Source: a bacterium
Lineage (GTDB): Bacteria; DRYD01
Direction of reading: 5' to 3'
Length of the DNA: 64,000 nucleotides
Assembly: GCA_030549815.1 (NCBI GenBank)
Contig: JAUQQQ010000004.1
Coordinates: 1 to 64,000 of the forward strand
A program made the position numbers and the translations under genes. Every line of letters begins with the position of its first letter. The stretch's first letter is position 1. This document shows positions 1 through 8,660 of the stretch, piece by piece. Under the pieces are notes generated by a model. The model worked only from the letters and a program-made list of their open reading frames with translations, was not told the DNA's origin and ran no database searches.

Positions 1-47
1 GAAAAATTATTTCTGACTTCGACATAGTGTTTTAGACATAATGTAAT

Positions 48-119
48 AGCCGGTGAGGGGATTTGAACCCCTGACCTGGTGATTACAAATCACCTGCTCT
101 GCCGCTGAGCTACACCGGC
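48..119 (-). tRNA. tRNA-Thr(TGT)
   Basis: The reverse complement folds as a cloverleaf. The acceptor is GCCGGTG paired with CACCGGC, the T arm carries GGTTCAAATCC, and the anticodon loop TTTGTAA sits on a GGTGA/TCACC stem, giving anticodon TGT. CCA is not encoded. A TAGAAT hexamer about 20 nt upstream could be the -10. Downstream, an ATG about 22 nt after the tRNA opens a frame (MSKSEIIF...) that leaves the window, so a protein gene may follow this tRNA too, but eight codons are too few to call. Confidence 0.97.
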
Positions 120-178
120 AAAGTTTCTTAGAATATTATTCTACATTTAACATCTAAAACCCTTCTTCATTTAAACAT

Positions 179-1210
179 TTATTCAAATAAATCTACTGTT
201 AGAAAATATTCCAAAGGATAAAGAATAGTTAGAGGTTTTTTATATGATAAAAAGGGCAATACCTTAGAAGCAATAGATACTTGTTCACTATTATCATTTA
301 CATTAAGAATATTCACATCATACTCATTATTATCTTTAAGACTAACATAAAAAATATAGTTTTTATCAATATTTTCAATAATATCAACATACAAAATTTC
401 TTTACCTTTTATACTAACTTGATATAATTCTTGCAGAAAATCCATACTTGGCAAATATTTGTATATTTTCATTTTGTTGCCATCAACAAAAGATATGTAG
501 AAAGTATCTTTATAAGATGAATTTATTAATATTTTTTTACCTTCTACTAAAGTAGTAGTTTTTTTATCATACTTTATAGCTTTAAAGCCTTTATCTGATT
601 TAACAATCGCAATAAAAGAATCAGTGTTTACAGGTACAACATCAAGAATTTTTTGATTTTTCAAATTTTCAGTCAAATTAATTTTGTTTATTTTATTTGA
701 CTTCATAGTGAATAAATATATATTGCCGTCTGTTTTTTTATTTTCTTTGTAATTGTATCCTAACCAGTAAAATATACCTTCATAATTTGTTTTTATTATG
801 GATATAGGGAAAGATGGATTATCAAAAGTAAGAATATTTACAGATGGAGAAATGTAATGAATTTTGTTACCACCGGACCTTTCAAAAATAATTAACTCAT
901 TTTTATTATTAATACAACAAATCGAAGGGACTTTTATTTGAGGTATCAATCTATATCCTAACGTTCCTGAAACAGTGTTTATATTTATCAATAAAGTTCC
1001 CCTTGCTTTGTAAAGCTGATAAAGATAAATTATGTCCCCTTTATTGTTGTAAGTAAAAGAAGAAAATTTATACTCTTTTTGATTTAATTTTTGAGTTTCA
1101 TAGATATATTTAGACAAATTAAAATAGACCTGTTTTTTTTCATTAAGATTAAATGAAGGTAAAAAAAAGACCAGAATTATTATTATCAATGAAATAACTA
1201 CTTTTCTCAT
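179..1210 (-). CDS. membrane-anchored or secreted protein, probable beta-propeller
   Basis: 343 residues of unknown function. Residues 1-20 form a positively charged, highly hydrophobic N-terminus (MRKVVISLIIIILVFFLPSF) that is either a signal peptide or an anchor. No lipobox Cys is visible. The rest consists of short hydrophobic beta-like stretches alternating with polar turns, as in a beta-propeller, but without a nameable repeat. A clear AGGAGG ribosome binding site precedes the ATG. The gene lies between a terminator upstream and tRNA-Thr downstream. It resembles in style two other proteins here (31051-32862 and the ORF at 63098), but homology is not shown. Confidence 0.75.
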   Translation of the reverse strand: MRKVVISLIIIILVFFLPSFNLNEKKQVYFNLSKYIYETQKLNQKEYKFSSFTYNNKGDIIYLYQLYKARGTLLININTVSGTLGYRLIPQIKVPSICCINNKNELIIFERSGGNKIHYISPSVNILTFDNPSFPISIIKTNYEGIFYWLGYNYKENKKTDGNIYLFTMKSNKINKINLTENLKNQKILDVVPVNTDSFIAIVKSDKGFKAIKYDKKTTTLVEGKKILINSSYKDTFYISFVDGNKMKIYKYLPSMDFLQELYQVSIKGKEILYVDIIENIDKNYIFYVSLKDNNEYDVNILNVNDNSEQVSIASKVLPFLSYKKPLTILYPLEYFLTVDLFE

Positions 1211-1234
1211 TTTTTACCTCCTTAGTAAAAAATT

Positions 1235-1267
1235 AAGAGGGAAGAGAATAAGCTTCACTTCCCTCTT
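1235..1267 (-). terminator. intrinsic terminator after the EF-hand protein gene
   Basis: Perfect 10-bp stem AAGAGGGAAG/CTTCCCTCTT, followed on the minus strand by AATTTTTT. It lies just past the stop of the 1290-2270 gene and separates it from the next minus-strand gene. Confidence 0.85.
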
Positions 1268-1289
1268 TTATTAAATTATTCAATTTAAT

Positions 1290-2270
1290 TTATTTTCTAC
1301 CAATACCCCATTCAATTGATGGCCACCACTGCCAAATTTTTATAACGGTTCCATCATATTTTTTAGCATAACCCTCCAAGCTATTTTTACCATAAACTGT
1401 ACCTATCTCAACAATTCCTACATCTTTCATTGTTAATAACTCATCTTTTTGAACTTTTGCATCCTGGTTTTTATCTTGCCAAATGAAAATATTTTCTAAT
1501 TCGTCTCCACTTATTTTGTTATCCTTATTAAAATCAAAGTTTTCGGCCAATTTCTCAAATCCATTTGCATAACCAAAAGCGTTTGACATCAAATTAAAAC
1601 CATTAACCGATTCTTTATATTTATTGTTTTCAAAAAATATTAATAATCCGTCATTGGGTCCAATCCATTCAACAAAATCTTCTACTCCATCTGCATTTAA
1701 GTCAAACAATTTTGCATATTGCTTATTAAAAGTATTTTTTGCTAAATTTGTTCCACCAGGCACATCAGGAATATTATTCCCATCCAAATCTATGACTAAA
1801 GGATCAACTACTTGTACATATTGGTTTACTGTTTGGTAGTAATTAGTAGTGATTGTTTGATTAACTTGTGTGTCTGTTCTTTGGAATATTTGCTGTGATA
1901 AAGTTATAATAACATCTCCTTCTTGCTCTTGTGTTTGCCTTGTTTCTATTAATTGAGGAGTTCCCAATATTGTATATATATTTGTTTGGGTTGTACTACC
2001 AAGATATCTTGTTGTACTACCAATATATTCATAATACGGTGGGAAATGACCTCTCCGCACTCTTTTTCCTACAACTACATCAACACTACCAATATTAGCA
2101 TTTGCTACTATATTCTGGTTAATTACATTTGTATGAGTTATAGTAATACTTGGTAAAGTTACATGAGTATTAAGTGACACATCCTCGGTTATTTGTCCCT
2201 TCTTTATACCTGCAAATGAAACGGAAATCATTATAAAAGCAAACACTGCTATTAATACCAATCTTTTCAT
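1290..2270 (-). CDS. secreted protein with EF-hand-type calcium loops
   Basis: 326 residues. A signal peptide (MKRLVLIAVFAFIMISVSFA) predicts export. The N-terminal half is Thr/Gln/Asn-rich and repetitive in feel, without a recognised domain. The C-terminal half carries four DxDxDG-like loops at about residues 159-290: DLDGNNIPD, DLNADGVEDFVEW, DFNKDNKISGDELE and DKNQDAKVQKDEL. The last two form a canonical EF-hand pair. Such loops bind calcium, so a calcium-stabilised surface or extracellular protein is inferred. The ribosome binding site is GAGGAGGTGATG. A -35-like TTTACA and a TTATAT box lie upstream, and an intrinsic terminator follows. Confidence 0.8.
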   Translation of the reverse strand: MKRLVLIAVFAFIMISVSFAGIKKGQITEDVSLNTHVTLPSITITHTNVINQNIVANANIGSVDVVVGKRVRRGHFPPYYEYIGSTTRYLGSTTQTNIYTILGTPQLIETRQTQEQEGDVIITLSQQIFQRTDTQVNQTITTNYYQTVNQYVQVVDPLVIDLDGNNIPDVPGGTNLAKNTFNKQYAKLFDLNADGVEDFVEWIGPNDGLLIFFENNKYKESVNGFNLMSNAFGYANGFEKLAENFDFNKDNKISGDELENIFIWQDKNQDAKVQKDELLTMKDVGIVEIGTVYGKNSLEGYAKKYDGTVIKIWQWWPSIEWGIGRK

Positions 2271-2294
2271 TTTTTCATCACCTCCTCATATAAT

Positions 2295-2325
2295 ATATAA
2301 TCAATTTGAAATCAAAAATTGTAAA
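2295..2325 (-). promoter_or_regulatory. candidate promoter of the EF-hand protein gene
   Basis: On the minus strand TTTACA (2320-2325) is separated by 19 nt from TTATAT (2295-2300), about 20 nt upstream of the ribosome binding site. The same TTTACA spacing recurs upstream of two other genes in this window. In DNA this AT-rich such matches are common, so this is a candidate only. Confidence 0.35.
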
Positions 2326-2372
2326 AAAATGTTAAAAAAATTAAAAAAAATTCCAGGAAAAATATGAGATTA

Positions 2373-2399
2373 TTGAAAATAAAGCAGGGAAAATATAAA
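2373..2399 (+). promoter_or_regulatory. candidate promoter of mazG
   Basis: TTGAAA, a 15-nt spacer and TATAAA lie about 20 nt upstream of the GTG start. The spacer is shorter than the usual 17 nt. Confidence 0.35.
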
Positions 2400-2421
2400 A
2401 AGAAACCTAATAATTTATATT

Positions 2422-3618
2422 GTGAAGATAATAGGATTAGCAGATAAAGAACAATTAGAAATAATAAAAACCCTCTTTAAAAATAAAACTTTAATCACTT
2501 TATGCTCCAATATATTCGATCATGAATTCATCCAAAACTTAAAAGACAATAATATAAAAGTAGAAACTTTATTTATAAAAGAAGAATTGGAAACTTTAAA
2601 AATAAACTACCCTACATTTCTGAATTTAACAGAAGAAATCAAAAAAAGATTGGCAACGTTCGGTAATGATTTCATATATCTATCAACATCATTCGACCCT
2701 TTATCATCAGATTGGATAGCATCAGAGTTAGAACACAAAGAATGCCTAATGTTCAAAACCACCGAAATAATACTTAATAAAGCATTCAATCAATCCCATA
2801 ACTTTAATTTTCAATTACCCCTCATAAAAAAAGTTGATTTCCTTTACTATCTGTATCACTTTGATAAAGAGGACAAATTCATTATTCCCAATGTTATAGA
2901 CTTTATTGATAATAAACTTGAAGGAAAAGGTAAATTAGTAAAAGTATCAAATATAGCAAACGTGAAATGTTTCATCCCTGACGAAATAATTTATAAAACC
3001 ATTTTCGATTACCTCTGGAGTGTAATGATAAAGCTAAGGTATAACTGTCAATGGGATAGAATTCAAACATCGGAAAGCATAAAAAACCACTTAGTTGAAG
3101 AAGCGTATGAAGTTTTAGATACAGTAGAAAAAAATGATCCAGAAAAATTTAAATCAGAGCTTGGAGATCTTTTATTACAAATAATCTTTCACTCTCAAAT
3201 CCAATCTGATTTTAAAAAATTTAATTTCTATGATGTAGTAGTAAAATTGGTTGAAAAATTGATAAACCGGCACCCGCATGTATTTACAGAAAACCAAACA
3301 GAAGACCTGGAAAAAATATTGGTAGATTGGGAAAAAATGAAAAATAAAGAAAGCAAATCAATAGACCTACCTAAATCCATGCCATCCTTACTAAAAATGT
3401 ATCTACTTTACAGAAAAATAAAAAGGCTAAAAAAAGAAAAAGAATTTGAAAAAATAATCTTACAAGAAATACCAAATTACGAAATATCCAATATCCTATT
3501 ACAACTTCATGAATTCCATTTACAAAACTCAGAAAACCTGGAAAATTTACTTAATCAATTTTTAGATAAATTAACAACTAAAATAAACCAATCAGAAATC
3601 GTAAAGACAAGAGATTGA
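2422..3618 (+). CDS. mazG: MazG-family nucleoside triphosphate pyrophosphohydrolase with degenerate N-terminal domain
   Basis: 398 residues. The C-terminal half (about 205-330) is a MazG domain. It shows CQWDRIQTSESIKNHLVEEA, then ELGDLLLQIIFHSQ, matching the family's CPWD...EExxE...ExxD metal-binding arrangement. MazG hydrolyses NTPs to NMP and PPi as a housekeeping or stress enzyme. The first 190 residues sit where YabN-type fusions carry a tetrapyrrole methylase domain, but the GxGPG start motif is missing (IIGLADKEQ), so this half is probably a relic or has been repurposed. The start is GTG without a clear ribosome binding site, and it is the first gene of the plus-strand run. Confidence 0.88.
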   Translation: MKIIGLADKEQLEIIKTLFKNKTLITLCSNIFDHEFIQNLKDNNIKVETLFIKEELETLKINYPTFLNLTEEIKKRLATFGNDFIYLSTSFDPLSSDWIASELEHKECLMFKTTEIILNKAFNQSHNFNFQLPLIKKVDFLYYLYHFDKEDKFIIPNVIDFIDNKLEGKGKLVKVSNIANVKCFIPDEIIYKTIFDYLWSVMIKLRYNCQWDRIQTSESIKNHLVEEAYEVLDTVEKNDPEKFKSELGDLLLQIIFHSQIQSDFKKFNFYDVVVKLVEKLINRHPHVFTENQTEDLEKILVDWEKMKNKESKSIDLPKSMPSLLKMYLLYRKIKRLKKEKEFEKIILQEIPNYEISNILLQLHEFHLQNSENLENLLNQFLDKLTTKINQSEIVKTRD

Positions 3619-3949
3619 AAATAAAGAATAAAACTGTGTGTAAAATGATAAAAAATTCACTTTCCTCATCAATCCCTAACAAATTCACTAACATCAAAAA
3701 AATTAATTGCATCAAACAGAGCTTTACATTAATTAAAACCCCAGGAAGAATAATTAATAACAAACCTAATGGGTATAATCTATCGTATTTCTCTTTATAC
3801 TTTTCCAAAACAGAAAAATAAATACTTTGAATAAATAAAAAGAAGATAAACTTTGAATTTAAGTTGATTAGAGGAAAGTTTATATTTGGTAAAATCAAGA
3901 AAATGTTGTAAAAATAAATGAATGAAACAACAAAAAACAGGAGATTCAT
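3578..3949 (-). CDS. possible small hydrophobic membrane protein
   Basis: An open frame of 123 codons with four hydrophobic stretches and polar breaks (EKYKEKYDRLYP, GIDEESEFF), so it could be a small integral membrane protein. Against it: no ribosome binding site, its ATG abuts the next plus gene's ATG, it overlaps mazG by 41 nt, and antisense reading of A-rich DNA often gives F/I/L-rich frames. If it is not a gene, 3619-3949 is a 331-nt spacer in which I see only the ribosome binding site AGGAGAT of the glycosyltransferase. No function is proposed. Confidence 0.35.
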   Translation of the reverse strand: MNLLFFVVSFIYFYNIFLILPNINFPLINLNSKFIFFLFIQSIYFSVLEKYKEKYDRLYPLGLLLIILPGVLINVKLCLMQLIFLMLVNLLGIDEESEFFIILHTVLFFIFNLLSLRFLIGLF

Positions 3950-5176
3950 ATGAAAGTATTAATCATTACTTATTTTTTTCCTCCATTGAATTCAATAGCA
4001 TCATTACGTCTTTACTCATGGGCTAAATATTTTGCAGAAGAAGGAATTGATGTTACAGTCTTAACCCCCAAAAAATACAAATTCGAAAATGACTTAGAGT
4101 TACCTTTCAATAACTTCAAAGTCATAGAAATTCCCATACCTAAACCTTTTAAATTAATATCCTTTGGGAAATTGATAAATTTCCTAAACAGGAAATATCA
4201 ACTTGGGATATACTATAAGACTCGTCTTCCCGATGAAACAATAAGGTGGGTAAAGCCAGCATTTGAATTTGCCAAACAAAATGAATGGGATGTGGTTATA
4301 TCTTCCGCATTACCTTATACTGTGCATGAAGTAGCATGGAAACTAAAAAAGAATGGTAATTGCAAACTTTGGGTGGCAGACTGGAGGGACCTATTTTCAG
4401 AAAACCCAATATTCACAGGAATACCATTATTTAAAAACATAGAAAAAAACATAGAAAAAAAATATAATAACGAAGCTGATTTAGTAATTACAGTATCAGA
4501 AGGGCTAAAAAATTACTGGGTAAAAACTACAAACAAACCTGTCAAAATAATATATAACGGATTCTTTGAAGAAGATTATCAAAAAAATGGTAATTGTAAT
4601 CCTTCTGACGTAATTTCTATTTTTTATGCAGGATCTTTTTATAAAGAGCGGCTCATAGATTACTTTTTTGAATCACTCGGATATTTAAGAGAACAAGGTT
4701 ATGATAATTTCAAGTTAGTTGTTGCTGGTGCATTTGACATAAAAGAAAAAGTAAAAAACTTAAGAGTACCCTATGAATACAAAGGTTTCATAAAAAGAGA
4801 AGAAGTTATTAAATTATATTTTGAAAGTCATTTTCTACTCTTTCCGTTAGAACAAGAAAAAGACCTTCCTAACTGGAAAGGAATATTAACAGGAAAAATT
4901 TATGAATATTTGGCGGTTAATCTATTTACCAATAAACCCATCATCATTGTGGGGCAAACTTTTGACAAGGAAAGACAAGAAATATTAGAAAAATCAGGTT
5001 GTTGCATATTCCTTAAAAATCAACAAGAAACGATTAATTTCTTCGAAAATTACTTTAAAACTAAAAAAGTCAACATTAATCCCAATCACGAATTTATAAA
5101 GTTTTTCAGTAGAAAAAACCAAGCACAAAGATTACTCGGTTTTATAAAGGAGATGTTAGAATGGAAAAAATCATAA
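3950..5176 (+). CDS. family 4-like glycosyltransferase
   Basis: 408 residues, GT-B fold. The N-terminal acceptor domain opens with MKVLIITYFFPPLNSIASLRLYSWAK, the usual GT4 glycine-poor loop. The linker carries ADLVITVSEGLKNYW and KIIYNGFFEEDY, and the C-terminal nucleotide-sugar domain starts near residue 220 (ISIFYAGSFYKER). It probably adds a sugar to a surface polysaccharide or lipid-linked glycan. Start chosen for AGGAGAT at the right distance. It overlaps the next gene, a NeuD-type acetyltransferase, by 16 nt, so the two are translationally coupled and likely act on the same glycan. Confidence 0.88.
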   Translation: MKVLIITYFFPPLNSIASLRLYSWAKYFAEEGIDVTVLTPKKYKFENDLELPFNNFKVIEIPIPKPFKLISFGKLINFLNRKYQLGIYYKTRLPDETIRWVKPAFEFAKQNEWDVVISSALPYTVHEVAWKLKKNGNCKLWVADWRDLFSENPIFTGIPLFKNIEKNIEKKYNNEADLVITVSEGLKNYWVKTTNKPVKIIYNGFFEEDYQKNGNCNPSDVISIFYAGSFYKERLIDYFFESLGYLREQGYDNFKLVVAGAFDIKEKVKNLRVPYEYKGFIKREEVIKLYFESHFLLFPLEQEKDLPNWKGILTGKIYEYLAVNLFTNKPIIIVGQTFDKERQEILEKSGCCIFLKNQQETINFFENYFKTKKVNINPNHEFIKFFSRKNQAQRLLGFIKEMLEWKKS

Positions 5177-5784
5177 TCATTGGAGGAGGAGGACATTCAA
5201 AAGTTATCCAAAACATCATAAGAAGAGATTACAAAGAATATGAAATAATCGGCTACGTAGATCAACAAAATAAAAATCTAAACATACCTTATTTAGGAAA
5301 AGAAAACGCAGTTTTCAATTTTGATAATAAAAATTTCAAACTTGTTATAGGAATAGGACAAATCGATGAAGGTATAAAAAGAAAAGAACTAATAAAAACT
5401 TTCTTAGAAAAGGGATATAATTTTTTGACAATAGTATCAAAAAAAGCAATAATAGCAGATAGTAGTATCATTGGTGAAGGAACAGTTGTCTTTGATAATG
5501 TGGTTGTCAATGTGGATTGCAAAATAGGTGATTTTTGTATTCTCAACACGGGGTGCATAGTAGAACACGATTGCTATATAGGTAATTTTGTCCATCTATC
5601 TCCTGGAGTAGTATTATCGGGAGGAGTAAAAATAGGTGATAACTGCTTCTTAGGCTCGGGAAGCGTAGTTAAACATTACACAACCATTTGCGACAACGTT
5701 ATAATAGGAGCAGGTAGTGTAGTAGTAAAAAATATCACAGAAAAAGGTACTTTCGTAGGAATACCTGCAAAAAAAATCAAATAG
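5161..5784 (+). CDS. NeuD/PglD-type sugar O/N-acetyltransferase
   Basis: 207 residues. The N-terminal Rossmann-like domain begins IIIIGGGGHSKVI and binds the nucleotide sugar. From about residue 95 a left-handed beta-helix of hexapeptide repeats follows (IIGEGTVVFDNVVVN, CKIGDFCILNTGCIV, VKIGDNCFLGSGSVV), ending in the usual FVGIPAKKIK. The family uses acetyl-CoA to acetylate sialic acid-like or bacillosamine sugars, with the catalytic His in VEHDCYIG. A strong AAGGAGATG lies inside the end of the upstream glycosyltransferase. Confidence 0.9.
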   Translation: MEKIIIIGGGGHSKVIQNIIRRDYKEYEIIGYVDQQNKNLNIPYLGKENAVFNFDNKNFKLVIGIGQIDEGIKRKELIKTFLEKGYNFLTIVSKKAIIADSSIIGEGTVVFDNVVVNVDCKIGDFCILNTGCIVEHDCYIGNFVHLSPGVVLSGGVKIGDNCFLGSGSVVKHYTTICDNVIIGAGSVVVKNITEKGTFVGIPAKKIK

Positions 5785-5839
5785 CAACTAAAGGAAAAGT
5801 TTAAATGTTAGATAACTCTATATAAAAGGGGGTAGTTTT

Positions 5840-6268
5840 ATGTATACAAAAATCCTGGTGACACATGACGGGTCGGATAACTCCCAAAGAGCATTCAACG
5901 AAGCAATAAACCTTATCAAACAACTTCAAAATAAAGAAGGAATAGAACTAAATGTTGTAAGCGTAATACAAATTATAGATCTACCAGAAGTAGCAGAAAA
6001 TCAAGCGATCATTGATTATTTCAGAAAATACTACAAAGAAATTCACTCCAATCTAATAGAAACAGCACAAAAAGAAAACATAAAAATAAATACCTACATC
6101 TTGGTTGGAAATCCATCAGTTGAAATCTTGAATTTCGCAAAAGAAAATAATGTAGATCTTATTGTAATAGGAAAAACAGGTAAATCGAAAATAGAGCAAT
6201 GGTTATTAGGTAGTGTATCCAAGAAAATACTCGATCATGCCCCATGCTCCGTACTACTCATTAGATAA
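5840..6268 (+). CDS. universal stress protein, UspA family
   Basis: 142 residues, a single Usp domain. The N-terminal strand ILVTHDGSDNSQRAFNEA and the C-terminal ATP-binding loop GKTGKSKIEQWLLGSVS (pattern Gx2Gx9GS) are both intact, so this is probably an ATP-binding Usp. The ribosome binding site AAGGGGGTAG precedes the ATG. recG starts two bases after its stop. Confidence 0.93.
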   Translation: MYTKILVTHDGSDNSQRAFNEAINLIKQLQNKEGIELNVVSVIQIIDLPEVAENQAIIDYFRKYYKEIHSNLIETAQKENIKINTYILVGNPSVEILNFAKENNVDLIVIGKTGKSKIEQWLLGSVSKKILDHAPCSVLLIR

Positions 6269-6270
6269 CA

Positions 6271-8634
6271 TTGGAAAAACAAATAATAGAAATTCTTAAG
6301 CAGGAAATAAACAATAACTTCAAAAATAATTCTGTATTTGGAGGACTGTCCTTTTTTGTAAAAAAATTATCAAAGAATGATAAAATAGACCATCCAATAA
6401 TTAAACAACTTCTCGATTACGACTATCTAAACATAGATAACCGAAAAAAATTAGTATATCAAATATTGGATTACCTTCAAAACAAAAATAAAGAATATGA
6501 AAAAGAAGATAGCCAAACATTAAATGAAGAAAATCTTGAAAACTTTGAAAATTTAATCATCGACACAGACAATTCAATTTTGAATGCTCCTATTAATTAC
6601 TTTGCTAAAGACCTTAATCTAAATAAAAGAATTTTGAATAATTTAAAGAAAATAGGGATAGAGAGTATAGGGGATTTGTTATGGTTTGTTCCACGTTCTT
6701 ACAGCGACCGGACAAAAAGCGTTTCTTTGAAAGACGCAATAAACCAAGAAAAAGCATTCCTTAATGTAGAAATAATCTCTAACTATCAAATAATAAAACC
6801 AAACAATAAAAAATTGAAGATAATAAAATACATGATAAAAGATGAGTACGGTAACATTGGAGAAATAGTTTTCTTTAACCAAGAATATATAACCCACCTA
6901 TTAAACAAAGGAAAAAGAATAAGAGTCTTTGGAAGAGTGATAAAAAATAGAGTTTTTCAAGTAATGCCAGAAGAATGGGAATTTGATGAATTAAAAACGA
7001 TTGATTTCAACAGAATAGTCCCTACTTATTCAACATCAATTAATCCAAAAAAAATAAGAGAGATAATTTTTAGAGCACTGAAATTAGTTTATAAAAAAAT
7101 TAACGATCCTTTGATAAACCTTTTAAATAAAATTCCGTCAAATTTTGAGTTCGATGACCTAAGTAAAGCTTTTGTTAATATTCATTTTCCGCCAAATTAT
7201 GAATCCTTACAAAGAGCAAGAAATAGATTAGCTTTAGAAGAAATAATATATACACAAATTTTGATGAATGGGATATCAAAAAAGAAAGAAACTATTTACA
7301 TAATAGACAAAGAAAAAGCTTTAGAACTATTTTCGAAACTCGAACTTCCATTCGAATTAACAAACGCACAAAAGAGGGTAATTAATGAAATAATAGAAGA
7401 TTTATCAAGCAAATACAGTTGTAGAAGATTGATTCAGGGAGATGTTGGAGCAGGAAAGACAGTAGTAGCAATGGTAGCATGTTTTGTAGTTTGTAAACAT
7501 GGCTATCAAGCTGCACTAATGGCCCCCACGGAAATATTAGCTACCCAACACTACAATAATTTCAAAAACATACTGCCCAATCTACAAATAGAATTACTTA
7601 CATCAAAAATCAAAGGAAAAAAAAGAGAACACATATTTGAAAAACTGAAAGAAGGAAAAATAGATATTTTAATAGGAACACACGCTTTAATAAATGAGGA
7701 TGTGGAATTTAAAGATTTGGCTTTAATTATCGTTGACGAACAGCACAAATTCGGAGTCCAACAAAGGTTTAAACTATACTCAAAATCGCAATGTCCCCAT
7801 TTAGTTGTGATGAGTGCAACTCCAATTCCCCGAACCTTAGCATTAACCGTATATAGCGACCTTGATATATCAATAATCGACGAATTACCACCAGGTAGAA
7901 AAAAAGCAATAACAGAAATCTTTAACTATAAAGATATACGAAAAGTTTATGATTTTATAAAAAACCAGTTGAAAGAAGGTAGGCAAGCATATGTAATATG
8001 TCCCTCTATCTTCGAAAACCCTAAACTTGAACTTAAAAACGTAGAAAAAATCTACAAAGAAATAAAAGAATATTTTGCAGAATACAAAGTAGATTACCTA
8101 CATGGTAAGATGAACAACAAAGAAAAAGACAAAGTAATGGAAGACTTCAGAAATAAAAACATAGATATACTTATTTCAACAACTGTTGTTGAAGTAGGAG
8201 TTGATGTACCCAATGCAAATACAATATTAATCCTGGATGCCGAAAGATTTGGATTATCTCAATTACATCAATTAAGAGGAAGAGTTAAAAGAAGTAATCA
8301 TCAACCATACTGCCTGCTTGTAACCTCAAAAAATCTTTCATACCAAGAATTCAGTAAATCATTACAAAGATTAAATGTTTTAAAATATTACGATGATGGG
8401 TTTAAGATTGCTGAGAAAGATCTTGAATTAAGGGGACCTGGAGAAGTTATAGGATACAAACAACACGGATTTACAGATTTTAAAGTCCTTAACCCACTAA
8501 AAGATGTAGAATTAATAAAATTTTCCAACAAATTGGCTCAAATGATCACACCCCAAATACTCAACTTCAACTTTATAAAACAAAAAATCCAACAAATAAA
8601 TCAAAAAATGCAAGATATAACTGATAGCATATAG
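6271..8634 (+). CDS. recG: ATP-dependent DNA helicase RecG
   Basis: 787 residues. RecG remodels stalled replication forks and Holliday junctions. After a divergent N-terminal extension (about 1-115) comes the wedge/OB domain (GIESIGDLLWFVPRSYSDR). Then come the helicase motifs: GDVGAGKTVVA (I), MAPTEILATQHY (Ia), VDEQHKFGVQQR (II, DEQH), MSATPIPRTLALT (III), ISTTVVEVGVDVPNA (V) and QLHQLRGRVKRS (VI). The TTG start follows the usp stop by 2 nt without its own good ribosome binding site, so coupling to usp is likely. Confidence 0.96.
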   Translation: MEKQIIEILKQEINNNFKNNSVFGGLSFFVKKLSKNDKIDHPIIKQLLDYDYLNIDNRKKLVYQILDYLQNKNKEYEKEDSQTLNEENLENFENLIIDTDNSILNAPINYFAKDLNLNKRILNNLKKIGIESIGDLLWFVPRSYSDRTKSVSLKDAINQEKAFLNVEIISNYQIIKPNNKKLKIIKYMIKDEYGNIGEIVFFNQEYITHLLNKGKRIRVFGRVIKNRVFQVMPEEWEFDELKTIDFNRIVPTYSTSINPKKIREIIFRALKLVYKKINDPLINLLNKIPSNFEFDDLSKAFVNIHFPPNYESLQRARNRLALEEIIYTQILMNGISKKKETIYIIDKEKALELFSKLELPFELTNAQKRVINEIIEDLSSKYSCRRLIQGDVGAGKTVVAMVACFVVCKHGYQAALMAPTEILATQHYNNFKNILPNLQIELLTSKIKGKKREHIFEKLKEGKIDILIGTHALINEDVEFKDLALIIVDEQHKFGVQQRFKLYSKSQCPHLVVMSATPIPRTLALTVYSDLDISIIDELPPGRKKAITEIFNYKDIRKVYDFIKNQLKEGRQAYVICPSIFENPKLELKNVEKIYKEIKEYFAEYKVDYLHGKMNNKEKDKVMEDFRNKNIDILISTTVVEVGVDVPNANTILILDAERFGLSQLHQLRGRVKRSNHQPYCLLVTSKNLSYQEFSKSLQRLNVLKYYDDGFKIAEKDLELRGPGEVIGYKQHGFTDFKVLNPLKDVELIKFSNKLAQMITPQILNFNFIKQKIQQINQKMQDITDSI

Positions 8635-8660
8635 AAAAGTATAAAAAGAGGTGAAAAAAA

